NCBI GenBank assembly: GCA_017501695.1
Contig: JAFVWL010000111.1
Location: 1 to 32,521 of the forward strand
Direction: 5' to 3'
Length of the DNA stretch: 32,521 bases
DNA from: Oscillospiraceae bacterium
GTDB lineage: Bacteria > Bacillota > Clostridia > Oscillospirales > Oscillospiraceae
Part shown: in pieces, positions 23,744 to 31,472 of the stretch
How positions within the stretch are numbered: position 1 is the first letter of the stretch
How the letters are laid out: every line of letters begins with the position of its first letter
Notes under the pieces: model-generated
The model's database searches: none
What the model was told of the DNA's origin: nothing
The model's input: only the letters and a program-made list of their open reading frames with translations
Program-made: the position numbers and the translations under genes

Positions 23744-25354
23744 ATGGATCCTATTTATGTGACCGGGCATCGGAATCCGGATACGGATTCCATTGTTGCC
23801 GCCATGGCCTACACTGCCCTGCGCAACGCTCTGGGCGACCGGGAATATGAGGCCGCTTGCCTGGGCCATGTATCCGACGAGACTCAGATCGTGCTGAACC
23901 GCTTCGGCTTCCAGCCCCCCAAACTGCTGACCAGTATGCACACCCAGGTGAAGGACCTGGACTATGACCGGCCGCCGATCCTCAGCGGTGCCGTCACCGT
24001 GGGCAGGGCCTGGTCCGAGCTTCAGCACCACAATATTTCCAGTATGCCCGTAGCCAAAGAGGACGGCACATTGTTCGGTATGCTGTCCCGGGAGGATGTG
24101 GCCAGCTACAACATGGCCATGGCTACCCTGGGGGTTCTGGAAGCGGTGCCCCTGTTCAATGTACTGTCCGTGCTGGAGGCCAAGATTCTCAACGATGCCG
24201 GTGAAAATACGGACACCGTAACCGGTGAGCTGGTCATCGCCCTGCCCCAGAGCCGGGAAAACCTGCTGTTCAACCGGAAGGAGTCCATCGTCCTGTGCGG
24301 CCACCAGCCGGATATGATCCGCCGGGCTTTGGAAATGAATGTGAACTGCCTGATTATCTGCCAGGCAGAGCTGGACCCGGAGCTGCGGAACATGGAGACG
24401 GAGACCTGCATCATCTCCACCCCCTTTGAAGCCTACCGTGCCGCCCGGCTGATCTTCCAGTCCGTGCCCATCAGCCGCATCTGCCGCACCGATGGACTGG
24501 TGTGCTTCCACCTGGAGGACCGGGTGGACGAGGTCCGGGAGCAGGTGCTGAAGCACCGGGACCCCTGCTATCCTATTCTGGACGACCAGGAGAAGATCGT
24601 GGGCGTTCTGACCCGGTATCATCTGCTGCGCCCCCGGCGGAAACGGGTGGTACTGGTGGACCACAATGAGATTTCCCAGTCCGTGCCCGGTCTGGAGGAG
24701 GCGGAGATCCTGGAGATCATCGACCACCATCGGCTGGCGGACATCCAGACCACCAACCCCATCTATGTCCGCAACGAGCCCGTGGGCTCCACCAACACCA
24801 TCATTGCCAGTATGTTCCAGGACCGGGGACTGATGCCCTCGGCAGCCATGGCTGGCATGATGGCCGCGGCCATCATTTCGGACACAGTCATGTTCAAATC
24901 CCCCACCTGCACCATCCGGGATGTGCGGACCGCCGAGCGTATGGCCCGGATCGCCAACGTATCCCTGGATGACCTGGGCCGGGAGATCTTCTCCGCCTCC
25001 ATTGAGGGCCGCACCGCCCGGGATCTGCTGATGACGGACTACAAGGAGTTCCACATTGCCGGTCACGATCTGGCCGTGGCCCAGATCACCTGCGTGGACA
25101 GCCCCAAAATGCTGGAGCGGAAGGACGAATTCCTGGCTCTGATGAAGAAGCTGGCCAAAGAAAAACGGATGGATATGGTCATTCTCATGCTCACGGATGT
25201 GCTGCTGGAAGGAACCCAGCTCATTTATGTGGGCAGCGACGATACCATCCAGCAGGCCTTCAACACCACACCCAGGGACAACACAGTGTTCCTGCCCCAT
25301 GTTATGAGCCGGAAAAAGCAAGTCATCCCCATGCTGTCCGCCCTGTGGGGCTAA
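23744..25354 (+). CDS. ppaC: Manganese-dependent inorganic pyrophosphatase with CBS and DRTGG domains
   Basis: This is a family II (DHH) pyrophosphatase that hydrolyses PPi in the cytoplasm. At 536 aa it is much longer than the roughly 310-aa simple form, because a regulatory insert splits the DHH domain. The N-terminal metal motif is GHRNPDTDS (His9, Asp13, Asp15). CBS motifs follow near 75-120 and 245-305, with a DRTGG-like segment between them. VVLVDHNE and IIDHHRL resume the catalytic core, and the DHHA2 part follows. CBS-PPases of this architecture are known to respond to adenine nucleotides and diadenosine polyphosphates. An AGGAGG-like site lies before the ATG. Confidence 0.93.
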   Translation: MDPIYVTGHRNPDTDSIVAAMAYTALRNALGDREYEAACLGHVSDETQIVLNRFGFQPPKLLTSMHTQVKDLDYDRPPILSGAVTVGRAWSELQHHNISSMPVAKEDGTLFGMLSREDVASYNMAMATLGVLEAVPLFNVLSVLEAKILNDAGENTDTVTGELVIALPQSRENLLFNRKESIVLCGHQPDMIRRALEMNVNCLIICQAELDPELRNMETETCIISTPFEAYRAARLIFQSVPISRICRTDGLVCFHLEDRVDEVREQVLKHRDPCYPILDDQEKIVGVLTRYHLLRPRRKRVVLVDHNEISQSVPGLEEAEILEIIDHHRLADIQTTNPIYVRNEPVGSTNTIIASMFQDRGLMPSAAMAGMMAAAIISDTVMFKSPTCTIRDVRTAERMARIANVSLDDLGREIFSASIEGRTARDLLMTDYKEFHIAGHDLAVAQITCVDSPKMLERKDEFLALMKKLAKEKRMDMVILMLTDVLLEGTQLIYVGSDDTIQQAFNTTPRDNTVFLPHVMSRKKQVIPMLSALWG

Positions 25355-25407
25355 GCCGGCAGCAGCCAACGCCTCAATTTTGCAGCCTGCATTTTCATCT
25401 TAAAATG

Positions 25408-25435
25408 TTGCTATTTTGCGGATTTGTGTTATAAT
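25408..25435 (+). promoter_or_regulatory. Promoter of holB-ricT
   Basis: TTGCTA (25408-25413), a 16-bp spacer and TATAAT (25430-25435) with a TGn extended -10. It lies about 30 bp before the holB ATG, which has GGGAGG. I see no clear hairpin terminator between the pyrophosphatase stop and this promoter. Confidence 0.7.
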
Positions 25436-25467
25436 TAATCGTTGATAATAACCACCGGGAGGATCAT

Positions 25468-26415
25468 ATGGGCTTTGACGAACTGCTGGACAACCGGCGG
25501 CTGATTGAAAATTTGACAAAAAGCCTGGCCCGGGGCCGCATTTCCCACTTTTACCTGATTTCCGGTCCTGCCGGCTCCGGCAAGCATACTCTGGCCCGGC
25601 TGCTGGCCTCTGCCATTTTGTGCCAGGGTCAGCGGAAGCCCTGCGGTGTCTGCGGCCCCTGCCGCAAAATCAAAAACGGCAACCACCCGGACTTTATTAC
25701 CGTGGAGGACCCGGAGCACAAGAACGTGGCGGTGAAGATTGTCCGCCAGTTCCGGGAGGATGTGTTTATCCGTCCCAACGAATCGGACCACAAGATTTAC
25801 CTGTTCCCTCAGGAGCTGGGTCTGGAGGGCCAGAACGCTCTGCTGAAGATTCTGGAGGAGCCTCCGGCCTACGGTGTATTCATCCTGCTGACGGATAACC
25901 CGGAACGGCTGCTGCCCACGGTCCGCTCCCGCTGCACGGAGCTGGCCCTGCAGCCTCTGGAGCCGGAGCTCCTGCGCCGGACCCTGAACGCCCAGTTCCC
26001 AGACGCTTCCGCCGACGCGGTCACCGCCGCCATGGAGCGCAGCGGCGGCTACCTGGGCCAGGCCAAGGCCCTGCTGGAGGATGGAAGCGCCGTCACCGCC
26101 CAGACCGAAGGCTTCGTCCGGGGCTTCGCCGGGCGAAGCGCCATGGTCCTGACAGAGACCCTGGTGCCCATGGAAAAATGGAAGCGGGACCAGCTCATTC
26201 CCGAGCTGCGCCAATGGACCGCCATTCTGGAAAGCGCCCTGACCTGCCGTTCCGGACTGCCTGCCATCAACCCCATGGCCAGAACCCTCAGCGCCAGCCG
26301 CAGCTCCCAGGAGCTGCTGAACGCCATCCGGTCCCTGCAAAAAGCCTGCGACTACGCCCAGAGCAACGTATCCCCCGCCGCCATCTGCGGCTGGCTGGCC
26401 TGGGCCCTTCGATAA
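25468..26415 (+). CDS. holB: DNA polymerase III delta' subunit
   Basis: Delta' is part of the clamp loader that opens the sliding clamp at replication forks. The 315-aa protein has the AAA+ P-loop GPAGSGKHT (about 31-39), four zinc-type cysteines (CQGQRKPCGVCGPC), KIYLFPQELGLEGQNALLKILEEPP, and the arginine-finger SRC motif in TVRSRCTEL. The C-terminal collar region is less conserved. The ATG is preceded by GGGAGG. It lies 19 bp before ricT, a pairing conserved in B. subtilis (holB-yaaT). Confidence 0.93.
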   Translation: MGFDELLDNRRLIENLTKSLARGRISHFYLISGPAGSGKHTLARLLASAILCQGQRKPCGVCGPCRKIKNGNHPDFITVEDPEHKNVAVKIVRQFREDVFIRPNESDHKIYLFPQELGLEGQNALLKILEEPPAYGVFILLTDNPERLLPTVRSRCTELALQPLEPELLRRTLNAQFPDASADAVTAAMERSGGYLGQAKALLEDGSAVTAQTEGFVRGFAGRSAMVLTETLVPMEKWKRDQLIPELRQWTAILESALTCRSGLPAINPMARTLSASRSSQELLNAIRSLQKACDYAQSNVSPAAICGWLAWALR

Positions 26416-26434
26416 TTACACAAGGAGAAACCCT

Positions 26435-27796
26435 ATGGAAGACGAAATCAAGACTGTTCCCGAGGCGGCAGAAACCGTTGAGGTAGTGGACATCCAGTTC
26501 CGCCCGGGCCAGAAGGTATATTTCTTTGACCCAAACGGTCTGACCCTCCAGGCCGGAACCCATGTCATCATCGACACCGCCCGGGGTCCCGAGTACGGCT
26601 TTTGCGCCGCCGGAAACCACACCATCCGGGCTAAGGATGTGGTGGCGCCCCTGCGCAGCGTCCTGCGGATCGCCAACGCCCAGGATGAGAAGATCGCCGC
26701 CGAAAACAAAGCCAAGGAAAAGCGGGCCTATGACGTGTGCCTGCAGAAGATCGCCGAGCATGGCCTGGATATGCAGTTGGTCAGCGCCGAGGTGGCCTTC
26801 GACGGCAGCAAGATCCTGTTCTTCTTCACCGCCGACGAGCGGGTGGATTTCCGGGAGCTGGTGAAAAATCTGGCCTCCATTTTCCACACCCGCATCGAGC
26901 TGCGGCAGATCGGCGTCCGGGACAAGGCCAAGATGGTGGGCGGCCTGGGCATCTGCGGCCGGCCCTTCTGCTGTGCCAGCTTCCTGGATGACTTCCAGCC
27001 CGTGTCCATCAAGATGGCGAAAACTCAGAATCTGAGTCTGAACCCCACCAAGATCTCCGGCACCTGCGGCCGTCTCATGTGCTGCCTGAAGTACGAGCAG
27101 GAAGCCTATGAGGACCTGATCCGCAACTCTCCCAAGGCCGAGTCCTTTGTGGACACTCCCGAGGGCCGGGGCACCGTGGTGGAGATCGACCTGCTGCGCA
27201 GCCGGGTGAAGGTCCGGATGGAGGACGCGCCGGAGACGGTCAGCGTGTTCCGTAACGATGAGATCGCCATTCTGCGCAACGGCAAGGCCAAGAAGAACGA
27301 CCCGCCCATCCCCGCGGATCTGGCCCCCATTTCCGGTGCCGGCAAGCGGGTCCGCCGGGAGCAGCCCGAGGAAAAGCTGCTGCTGGATCCCATCCGCTTC
27401 CGCTATTCCACGGAAAAGATTGTGGAGGAGCCGGAGCCTGTGATCTCCCCGGAGGAACCCGTCTCCCAGGAGCCTAAGGCAGACAACGAGAGCAAGTCCG
27501 GCCGTTCCCGCCGCCGGGGCCGCAAGGGCAAGGAGGAATCCAAACCCGAGCAGACCGAAAATCCCGTAAAGCAGGAAAAGGCCGAAAAGCCCGCCAAGCA
27601 GGAAAAGCCCAAAAAGGACAAGCCCAAAAGGCAGCCTAAGCCCAAGCAGGAAGCCCCCAGGCAGGAGCCTGCCGCCCAGGAGGAACCGGATCTGGAGCCC
27701 GATATGCAGGAGTCCGGCCAACCCAAAAAGACCCGCCGCCGTCCCCCCTTCCGCCGCCGCAAGCCCAAGGCCCCCGGCGGAGAAAACAACGGATAA
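26435..27796 (+). CDS. ricT: RicT (YaaT/PSP1-domain) protein with long charged tail
   Basis: RicT belongs to the RicAFT complex, which in B. subtilis binds Fe-S clusters and promotes RNase Y-dependent mRNA maturation and developmental phosphorelay. The first 280 or so residues form the PSP1 domain with the cysteine motifs CGRPFCC and CGRLMCC. The B. subtilis protein is about 275 aa; this one is 453 aa. The extra part (about 290-453) is rich in Lys, Arg, Glu, Pro and Gln, with repeats such as KQEKAEKPAKQEKPKKDKPK and an RRRPPFRRRKPK end. It is likely disordered and may bind RNA. No ricA or ricF is in the window. Confidence 0.94.
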   Translation: MEDEIKTVPEAAETVEVVDIQFRPGQKVYFFDPNGLTLQAGTHVIIDTARGPEYGFCAAGNHTIRAKDVVAPLRSVLRIANAQDEKIAAENKAKEKRAYDVCLQKIAEHGLDMQLVSAEVAFDGSKILFFFTADERVDFRELVKNLASIFHTRIELRQIGVRDKAKMVGGLGICGRPFCCASFLDDFQPVSIKMAKTQNLSLNPTKISGTCGRLMCCLKYEQEAYEDLIRNSPKAESFVDTPEGRGTVVEIDLLRSRVKVRMEDAPETVSVFRNDEIAILRNGKAKKNDPPIPADLAPISGAGKRVRREQPEEKLLLDPIRFRYSTEKIVEEPEPVISPEEPVSQEPKADNESKSGRSRRRGRKGKEESKPEQTENPVKQEKAEKPAKQEKPKKDKPKRQPKPKQEAPRQEPAAQEEPDLEPDMQESGQPKKTRRRPPFRRRKPKAPGGENNG

Positions 27797-27801
27797 TATT
27801 C

Positions 27802-27833
27802 ACCGCCGGAAGCGTAGGCTTCCGGCGGTTTCG
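27802..27833 (+). terminator. Rho-independent terminator of holB-ricT
   Basis: A 12-bp stem ACCGCCGGAAGC/GCTTCCGGCGGT with loop GTAG is followed by TTCGCG. The stem is strong and lies 6 bp after the ricT stop codon, but the U-tract is weak. Confidence 0.65.
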
Positions 27834-27842
27834 CGCTGCAGA

Positions 27843-27875
27843 GGAGGGTCTTGACCCTCCCTTCGCCGCAGGCGC
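27843..27875. repeat. Short dispersed hairpin repeat, copy 2
   Basis: An 8-bp stem GGAGGGTC/GACCCTCC with loop TT is followed by CCTTCGCCGCAGGCGC. The right half matches the reverse complement of 261-297, while the inner stem bases differ yet remain paired. Confidence 0.55.
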
Positions 27876-27905
27876 AATATAGCCAACTATTTTTATAAAA
27901 CCCTA

Positions 27906-27960
27906 TTGACAAGTTTACTTGGCAAGTATATAATACAGGTGTGCAAAGTAAACTTGGCAA
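27906..27960 (+). promoter_or_regulatory. Consensus promoter with two operator-like palindromes
   Basis: TTGACA (27906-27911), 17 bp and TATAAT (27929-27934) form a perfect consensus promoter. Two related sites overlap it: AAGTTTACTTGGCAA at 27911-27925 in the spacer, and AAGTAAACTTGGCAA at 27946-27960 just after the predicted start. Each core is AAGTNNACTT. The centres are 35 bp apart. The arrangement fits repression by the XRE protein encoded downstream. Confidence 0.8.
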
Positions 27961-27981
27961 CTCAAGGCAGGAGGTACTGTT

Positions 27982-28311
27982 ATGGACAAGGAAACCATCT
28001 TACAAATGAGCCGTGCGGAAAATCAGGGCAAACAGGATGAGCGGGAGCAGTCCATTGAAGAAAAAGCCTATGGCTTTGGGCGGACTGTTGGCCTTTTTGC
28101 CTGTGTTCTGCTGGTACTGATCAGTGAGTATGTGCTGGGCAACCGTGATATTGGCCGGGGCGCCTGGATCATCTTCTTCACCATGGAAGGCTGCAGCAAT
28201 CTTTACCTGTACAGTCAGCACAAAAAGCCTTCCAAGCTGACCTGGGGCATCCTCCAGTTGTTCTGCGCCGTCACATACCTGGTCATCCTGTTCATTCTGA
28301 ACGCGAGGTAA
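27982..28311 (+). CDS. DUF6442-like small membrane protein
   Basis: This is a 109-aa protein with a polar N-terminus (MDKETILQMSRAENQGKQDEREQS) and three predicted membrane helices at about 35-52, 60-78 and 86-106. The N-terminal pattern of M-D-K-E-x-I-L with a DERE motif resembles DUF6442, whose function is unknown. AGGAGG lies before the ATG. It ends 2 bp before the XRE regulator, so the pair is one operon under the operator-bearing promoter. Small membrane proteins paired with XRE regulators may report on envelope state, but that is speculation. Confidence 0.75.
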   Translation: MDKETILQMSRAENQGKQDEREQSIEEKAYGFGRTVGLFACVLLVLISEYVLGNRDIGRGAWIIFFTMEGCSNLYLYSQHKKPSKLTWGILQLFCAVTYLVILFILNAR

Positions 28312-28313
28312 TC

Positions 28314-28520
28314 ATGGACGAAACACTGGTACTGAAAAACCGGCTGAAAGAAGCCCGAACAGAAAAACACCTTTCCCAACAGCAGTTGGCGGACCTGGTG
28401 GGCGTATCCCGAAACACCATCAGCTCCATCGAAACCGGCCAGTTCAACCCCACCGCGAAGCTGGCTCTGATCCTGTGCATCGCCCTGGACAAAACCTTCG
28501 AAGAGCTTTTCTATTTCTGA
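28314..28520 (+). CDS. XRE-family helix-turn-helix regulator
   Basis: This 68-aa protein is a lone HTH_3 domain: KNRLKEARTEKHLSQQQLADLVGVSRNTISSIETGQFNPT. The recognition helix lies in VSRNTISSIE (about 30-40). There is no ligand domain, so it should act as a small dimeric DNA-binding protein. It is the second gene of the operon and follows the membrane protein by 2 bp. The duplicated AAGTNNACTT sites in the promoter are its likely operators, giving autoregulation. Confidence 0.92.
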   Translation: MDETLVLKNRLKEARTEKHLSQQQLADLVGVSRNTISSIETGQFNPTAKLALILCIALDKTFEELFYF

Positions 28521-28611
28521 TCGAAATGACGGCTCACCGGACCGTCAGGGAGGCCGGTCCCTACCTTAACAACCTGGGAACGGTCTACGATTTATGACAG
28601 AGAAGAAATTA

Positions 28612-28638
28612 TCAATTTTCAACTTTCAATTTTCAATT
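28612..28638. repeat. AT-rich TCAATTT/TCAACTT direct repeats
   Basis: Four near-copies of a TCAA(T/C)TT unit lie head to tail in an otherwise GC-rich region, just before the convergent terminator. They look like a decayed dispersed repeat; I see no gene or regulatory role. An open frame starting at 28594 uses this sequence and is not a credible gene. Confidence 0.5.
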
Positions 28639-28667
28639 AAAAAGCCACCCGTTCGGGTGGCTTTTTT
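28639..28667. terminator. Bidirectional Rho-independent terminator
   Basis: AAAAAGCCACCC/GGGTGGCTTTTT with loop GTTC has an A-run on the left and a T-run on the right, so it can stop transcripts from both sides. It separates the plus-strand XRE operon from the minus-strand pnp gene and ends 9 bp after the pnp stop. Confidence 0.9.
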
Positions 28668-28676
28668 CAGGTTCAG

Positions 28677-30803
28677 TTACTGGTTGGCCATTTCCTTCAG
28701 GGCGTCCTTGCGGCTGAAGTTGGCGCGGCCCTTCTCGTCGAAGCCCATGAACTTGACCCAGGTCATGTCGCCCAGGTTCAGCACGTCCTCGACCTTTTCC
28801 ACACGGCGGTTCTCCAGCTTGGAGATGTGGACCATGCCGTCGTGGCCGGGAGCGATCTCAACGAAAGCGCCGATGGGCAGGATGCGGACCACCTTGCCGT
28901 AGTACAGCTTGCCAACCTCGGGGACGAAGCAGATGTCGTCCACCATCTTCTTGGCGGCGTAAGCGGCGGCGGAGTCCACAGCGGAGATGAAGACGGAGCC
29001 GTCATCCTCGATGTCCACCTTGGCACCGGTGTCGGCGCAGATCTTCTGGATGGTCTTGCCGCCGGAGCCGATGACTTCGCGGATCTTGTCCACGGGGATC
29101 TTCATGGAGATCATCTTGGGGGCGTACTCGGAGACCTCGGGGCGAGGCTCAGCGATGGCCTTCAGCATGACCTCCTCCAGGATGACCAGACGGGCCTTGC
29201 GGCAGCGCTCCAGAGCGTCGGCAATGATCTCCATGGTCAGGCCCTTGTTCTTCAGGTCCATCTGGATGGCGGTGATGCCCTCGGTGGTACCGGCGACCTT
29301 GAAGTCCATTTCGCCGTGGAAGTCCTCAACACCCTGGATGTCGGTGAAGGTTCTCCACTCGCCGGTCTCCTGGTCGGAGATCAGGCCGCAGGAAATGCCG
29401 GCCACGGGCCGCTTGATGGGCACACCGGCGTCCATCAGAGCCAGGGTGGAGCCGCAGATGGAGCCCTGGGAGGTGGAGCCGTTGGAGCTCAGAACCTCGG
29501 ACACCACACGGATGGCGTAGGGGAACTCCTCCACGGAGGGGATCACGGGCAGCAGGGCCTTCTCAGCCAGGGCACCGTGACCGATCTCACGGCGGCTGGT
29601 GGAACGGGCGGCGCGGGCCTCACCGGTGGAGAAAGAGGGGAAGTTGTAGTGGTGGATATAGCGCTTGGTCTCTTCGGGGTAGATGGTGTCCAGCTTCTGG
29701 GCAGCGGACAGGGTGTTCAGGGTGCAGATGGACAGGACCTGAGTCTGGCCACGGGAGAACAGGCCGGAGCCATGGACTCTGGGCAGGATGCCGACCTCGG
29801 CATCCAGGGGACGGATCTCGTCCATGCCGCGGCCGTCCACACGCTTGCCGGCCAGCAGCCACTTCTTGACGACCTTCTTCTGCATCTTGTACAGGCAGAC
29901 CTCAATGTGGGTCTCGAACTCTTCCTCGCCGTACTTCTCCACAAACTGGTTCTTGAAGTCCAGGCGGGCAGCGGTGAGCCGCTCCTCACGGATGTTCTTG
30001 TCGTCGGTGTCCAGAGCATACTCGATCTGGCCCAGGCCGTAGGCGATCAGGTCATCCAGCAGGTCGTGGTTGACAGCGGCCTTCTCGAAGGTGAACTTGG
30101 GCTTGCCAATCTCGGAGACAATGCCGTTGATGAACTTGACGATCTCCATGTTGGTCTCGTGGGCCACACGGATGCACTCGTAGACGATGTTCTCGGGAGC
30201 CTCGTTGGCCTCGGTCTCGATCATGACCACCTTCTCGAAGGTGGAGGAGATGCACACGAAGCACTCGCAGGCCTCCCGCTCGTCGGCGGAGGGGTTGATG
30301 ATATACTGGCCGTTCAGGTAAGCCACGTTGGTGGTAGCCACGGGTCCGTTCCAGGGCACATCGGAGGAAGCGATGGCGATGGAAGCGCCCAGGGAAGCCA
30401 CGATCTCCACGGGGTTCTCATGGTCGGTGGCCAGGACGGTGCAGGTGACGACGGTGTCGTTACGCAGCTCCTCGTCGAACAGGGGACGCATGGGACGGTC
30501 GATGATACGGCTGTTCAGGATGCCCCGCTCGGAGGGCTTGCCCTCGCGGCGGTTGAAGGAGCCGGGGATCCGGCCCACGGAGTACATCCGCTCCTCGAAC
30601 TCGATGGTCAGGGGGAAGTAGTCGATGCCGGCCTTGGGGATGGGGTTGCAGGTGCAGGTCACCAGCACCACGGTGTCGCCGTAACGGCAAATGCACTCGG
30701 CATTGGCCAGCTCAGCCACCTTACCGGTCTCAACGGTAAAGGCACGGCCGCCGATTTCCATCTCATAAACATGATGGTTGGGATACTGCTTACGCTTAAT
30801 CAT
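28677..30803 (-). CDS. pnp: Polynucleotide phosphorylase
   Basis: PNPase degrades RNA 3' to 5' by phosphorolysis and joins RNase Y/RNase J-type degradosomes. The 708-aa protein has two RNase PH domains (first core about GDTVVLVTCTCNP; second with FSRGQTQVLS and the SNGSTSQGSICGSTLALMDAGVP loop), an alpha-helical linker, a KH domain (IREVIGSGGKTIQKI) and an S1 domain (GKLYYGKVVRILPIGAFVEI). The ATG at 30801-30803 has AGGAGG upstream; the open frame to 30872 runs into a REP-like element. It lies downstream of rpsO, the order widely conserved in bacteria. Confidence 0.97.
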   Translation of the reverse strand: MIKRKQYPNHHVYEMEIGGRAFTVETGKVAELANAECICRYGDTVVLVTCTCNPIPKAGIDYFPLTIEFEERMYSVGRIPGSFNRREGKPSERGILNSRIIDRPMRPLFDEELRNDTVVTCTVLATDHENPVEIVASLGASIAIASSDVPWNGPVATTNVAYLNGQYIINPSADEREACECFVCISSTFEKVVMIETEANEAPENIVYECIRVAHETNMEIVKFINGIVSEIGKPKFTFEKAAVNHDLLDDLIAYGLGQIEYALDTDDKNIREERLTAARLDFKNQFVEKYGEEEFETHIEVCLYKMQKKVVKKWLLAGKRVDGRGMDEIRPLDAEVGILPRVHGSGLFSRGQTQVLSICTLNTLSAAQKLDTIYPEETKRYIHHYNFPSFSTGEARAARSTSRREIGHGALAEKALLPVIPSVEEFPYAIRVVSEVLSSNGSTSQGSICGSTLALMDAGVPIKRPVAGISCGLISDQETGEWRTFTDIQGVEDFHGEMDFKVAGTTEGITAIQMDLKNKGLTMEIIADALERCRKARLVILEEVMLKAIAEPRPEVSEYAPKMISMKIPVDKIREVIGSGGKTIQKICADTGAKVDIEDDGSVFISAVDSAAAYAAKKMVDDICFVPEVGKLYYGKVVRILPIGAFVEIAPGHDGMVHISKLENRRVEKVEDVLNLGDMTWVKFMGFDEKGRANFSRKDALKEMANQ

Positions 30804-30830
30804 TGGTAATAACCTCCTTAAATTTGTGCT

Positions 30831-30921
30831 GTCATTGCGAGGCCCGAAGGGCCGTGGCAACCCCGTGGACATCCCGGAAAACTTACGGGATTGCCACGTC
30901 GCTGCGCTCCTCGCAATGACG
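30831..30921. repeat. REP-like paired-hairpin element, locus E
   Basis: The left unit is GTCATTGCGAG, stem GGCCC/GGGCC with loop GAA, then GTGGCAACCCC. The right unit is GGGATTGCCACG, then TCGCTGCGCTCC, then TCGCAATGACG. The linker between them is about 20 bp. It lies 28 bp upstream of the pnp start, inside the pnp leader if pnp is read from rpsO. Confidence 0.8.
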
Positions 30922-30937
30922 TGTTTTTAGGTGTGTT

Positions 30938-31004
30938 CGGGAGGTTTAGCACTTGAAACTGGTGTCGAAATTCGACAGCACTTTCAACTGCTAAATATCT
31001 CCCG
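30938..31004 (-). promoter_or_regulatory. Long imperfect hairpin in the rpsO-pnp leader
   Basis: The 31-33 nt arms 30938-30970 and 30971-31004 pair almost end to end: GGGAG, TTTAGCA, TTGAAA and TGTCGAA blocks match, with a few mismatches and one bulge. The hairpin lies between rpsO and pnp. In Escherichia coli and Bacillus, structured RNA at this position is processed by RNase and mediates pnp autoregulation. Function here is inferred from position only. Confidence 0.6.
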
Positions 31005-31019
31005 GCTTGCGTGAATTTA

Positions 31020-31049
31020 GAAAGGGCGATGGTATCCCATCGCCCTTTC
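31020..31049 (-). terminator. Hairpin after rpsO, probable weak terminator or attenuator
   Basis: A 13-bp perfect stem GAAAGGGCGATGG/CCATCGCCCTTTC starts 8 bp after the rpsO stop. On the minus strand it is followed by TAAATTC, so the U-tract is poor and read-through into pnp is likely. Confidence 0.6.
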
Positions 31050-31056
31050 GGATTTC

Positions 31057-31323
31057 TTACTTACGGATACCCAGCTTGGCGATCAGAGCACGGTAGCGGT
31101 TGATGTCCTTCTTGGCCAGATAGTCCAGCAGGCTGCGGCGCTTACCGACCATCATCAGCAGACCACGACGGGAGTGGTTGTCATGCTTGTGCACGCGTAG
31201 GTGCTCGGTCAGCTCGTTGATGCGGGCAGTCAGGATGGCGACCTGAACCTCGGGGGAGCCGGTGTCTCCCTCGTGGGTAGCGTTCTCCAGGATGACCTGG
31301 GTCTTCTTGTCCTTCATAATCAT
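31057..31323 (-). CDS. rpsO: 30S ribosomal protein S15
   Basis: S15 binds the central domain of 16S rRNA and helps assemble the platform. The 88-aa protein has the signatures [48 protein letters not shown] and [15 protein letters not shown] chose the ATG at 31321-31323 because AAAGGTGG lies about 9 bases upstream and the size then equals the family norm (about 89). The open frame to 31386 would add residues no S15 has. The transcript continues toward pnp. Confidence 0.95.
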   Translation of the reverse strand: MIMKDKKTQVILENATHEGDTGSPEVQVAILTARINELTEHLRVHKHDNHSRRGLLMMVGKRRSLLDYLAKKDINRYRALIAKLGIRK

Positions 31324-31434
31324 GGGGATTTTCCACCTTTTCATAAATTTACCTCGCGCCAAGTAAAGGGTCGGTGTCTTCCCCAAACTGAGCTGCGGGC
31401 ATAGAAATATCGTCTGGCAAACGCCAGCCTGATT

Positions 31435-31463
31435 ACTATATCATGAGTTTTCCCAAAAGTAAA
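31435..31463 (-). promoter_or_regulatory. Probable rpsO promoter inside an inverted repeat
   Basis: On the minus strand TTTACT (31458-31463), a 17-bp spacer and TATAGT (31435-31440) with a TGn extended -10. The -35 lies in the loop of the inverted repeat AGTTTTCC/GGAAAACT (31446-31453 and 31464-31471). The leader of about 105 nt carries a CTGGC-GTTT-GCCAG hairpin and could hold an S15 feedback site, but I cannot assign a known leader class. Confidence 0.5.
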
Positions 31464-31472
31464 GGAAAACTT

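Noticed and set aside
23663-25369. 568-aa minus-strand open frame opposite the pyrophosphatase
   Set aside because: Antisense shadow; it even runs into the REP-like repeat at its end.
28594-28902. 102-aa plus-strand open frame after the XRE gene
   Set aside because: It starts in an AT-rich repeat, reads through the bidirectional terminator and continues as antisense of pnp.
28827-30809. 660-aa plus-strand open frame opposite pnp
   Set aside because: It is the antisense shadow of pnp. The GC-rich codon bias leaves the opposite strand open, and the translation is low-complexity Gly/Asp/Val/Leu/His with no domain and no ribosome site.
30831-30921. Possible CRISPR or tRNA at the repeat loci
   Set aside because: The repeats are dispersed singly as inverted pairs without regular spacers, and none folds as a tRNA cloverleaf with the conserved TTC arm.
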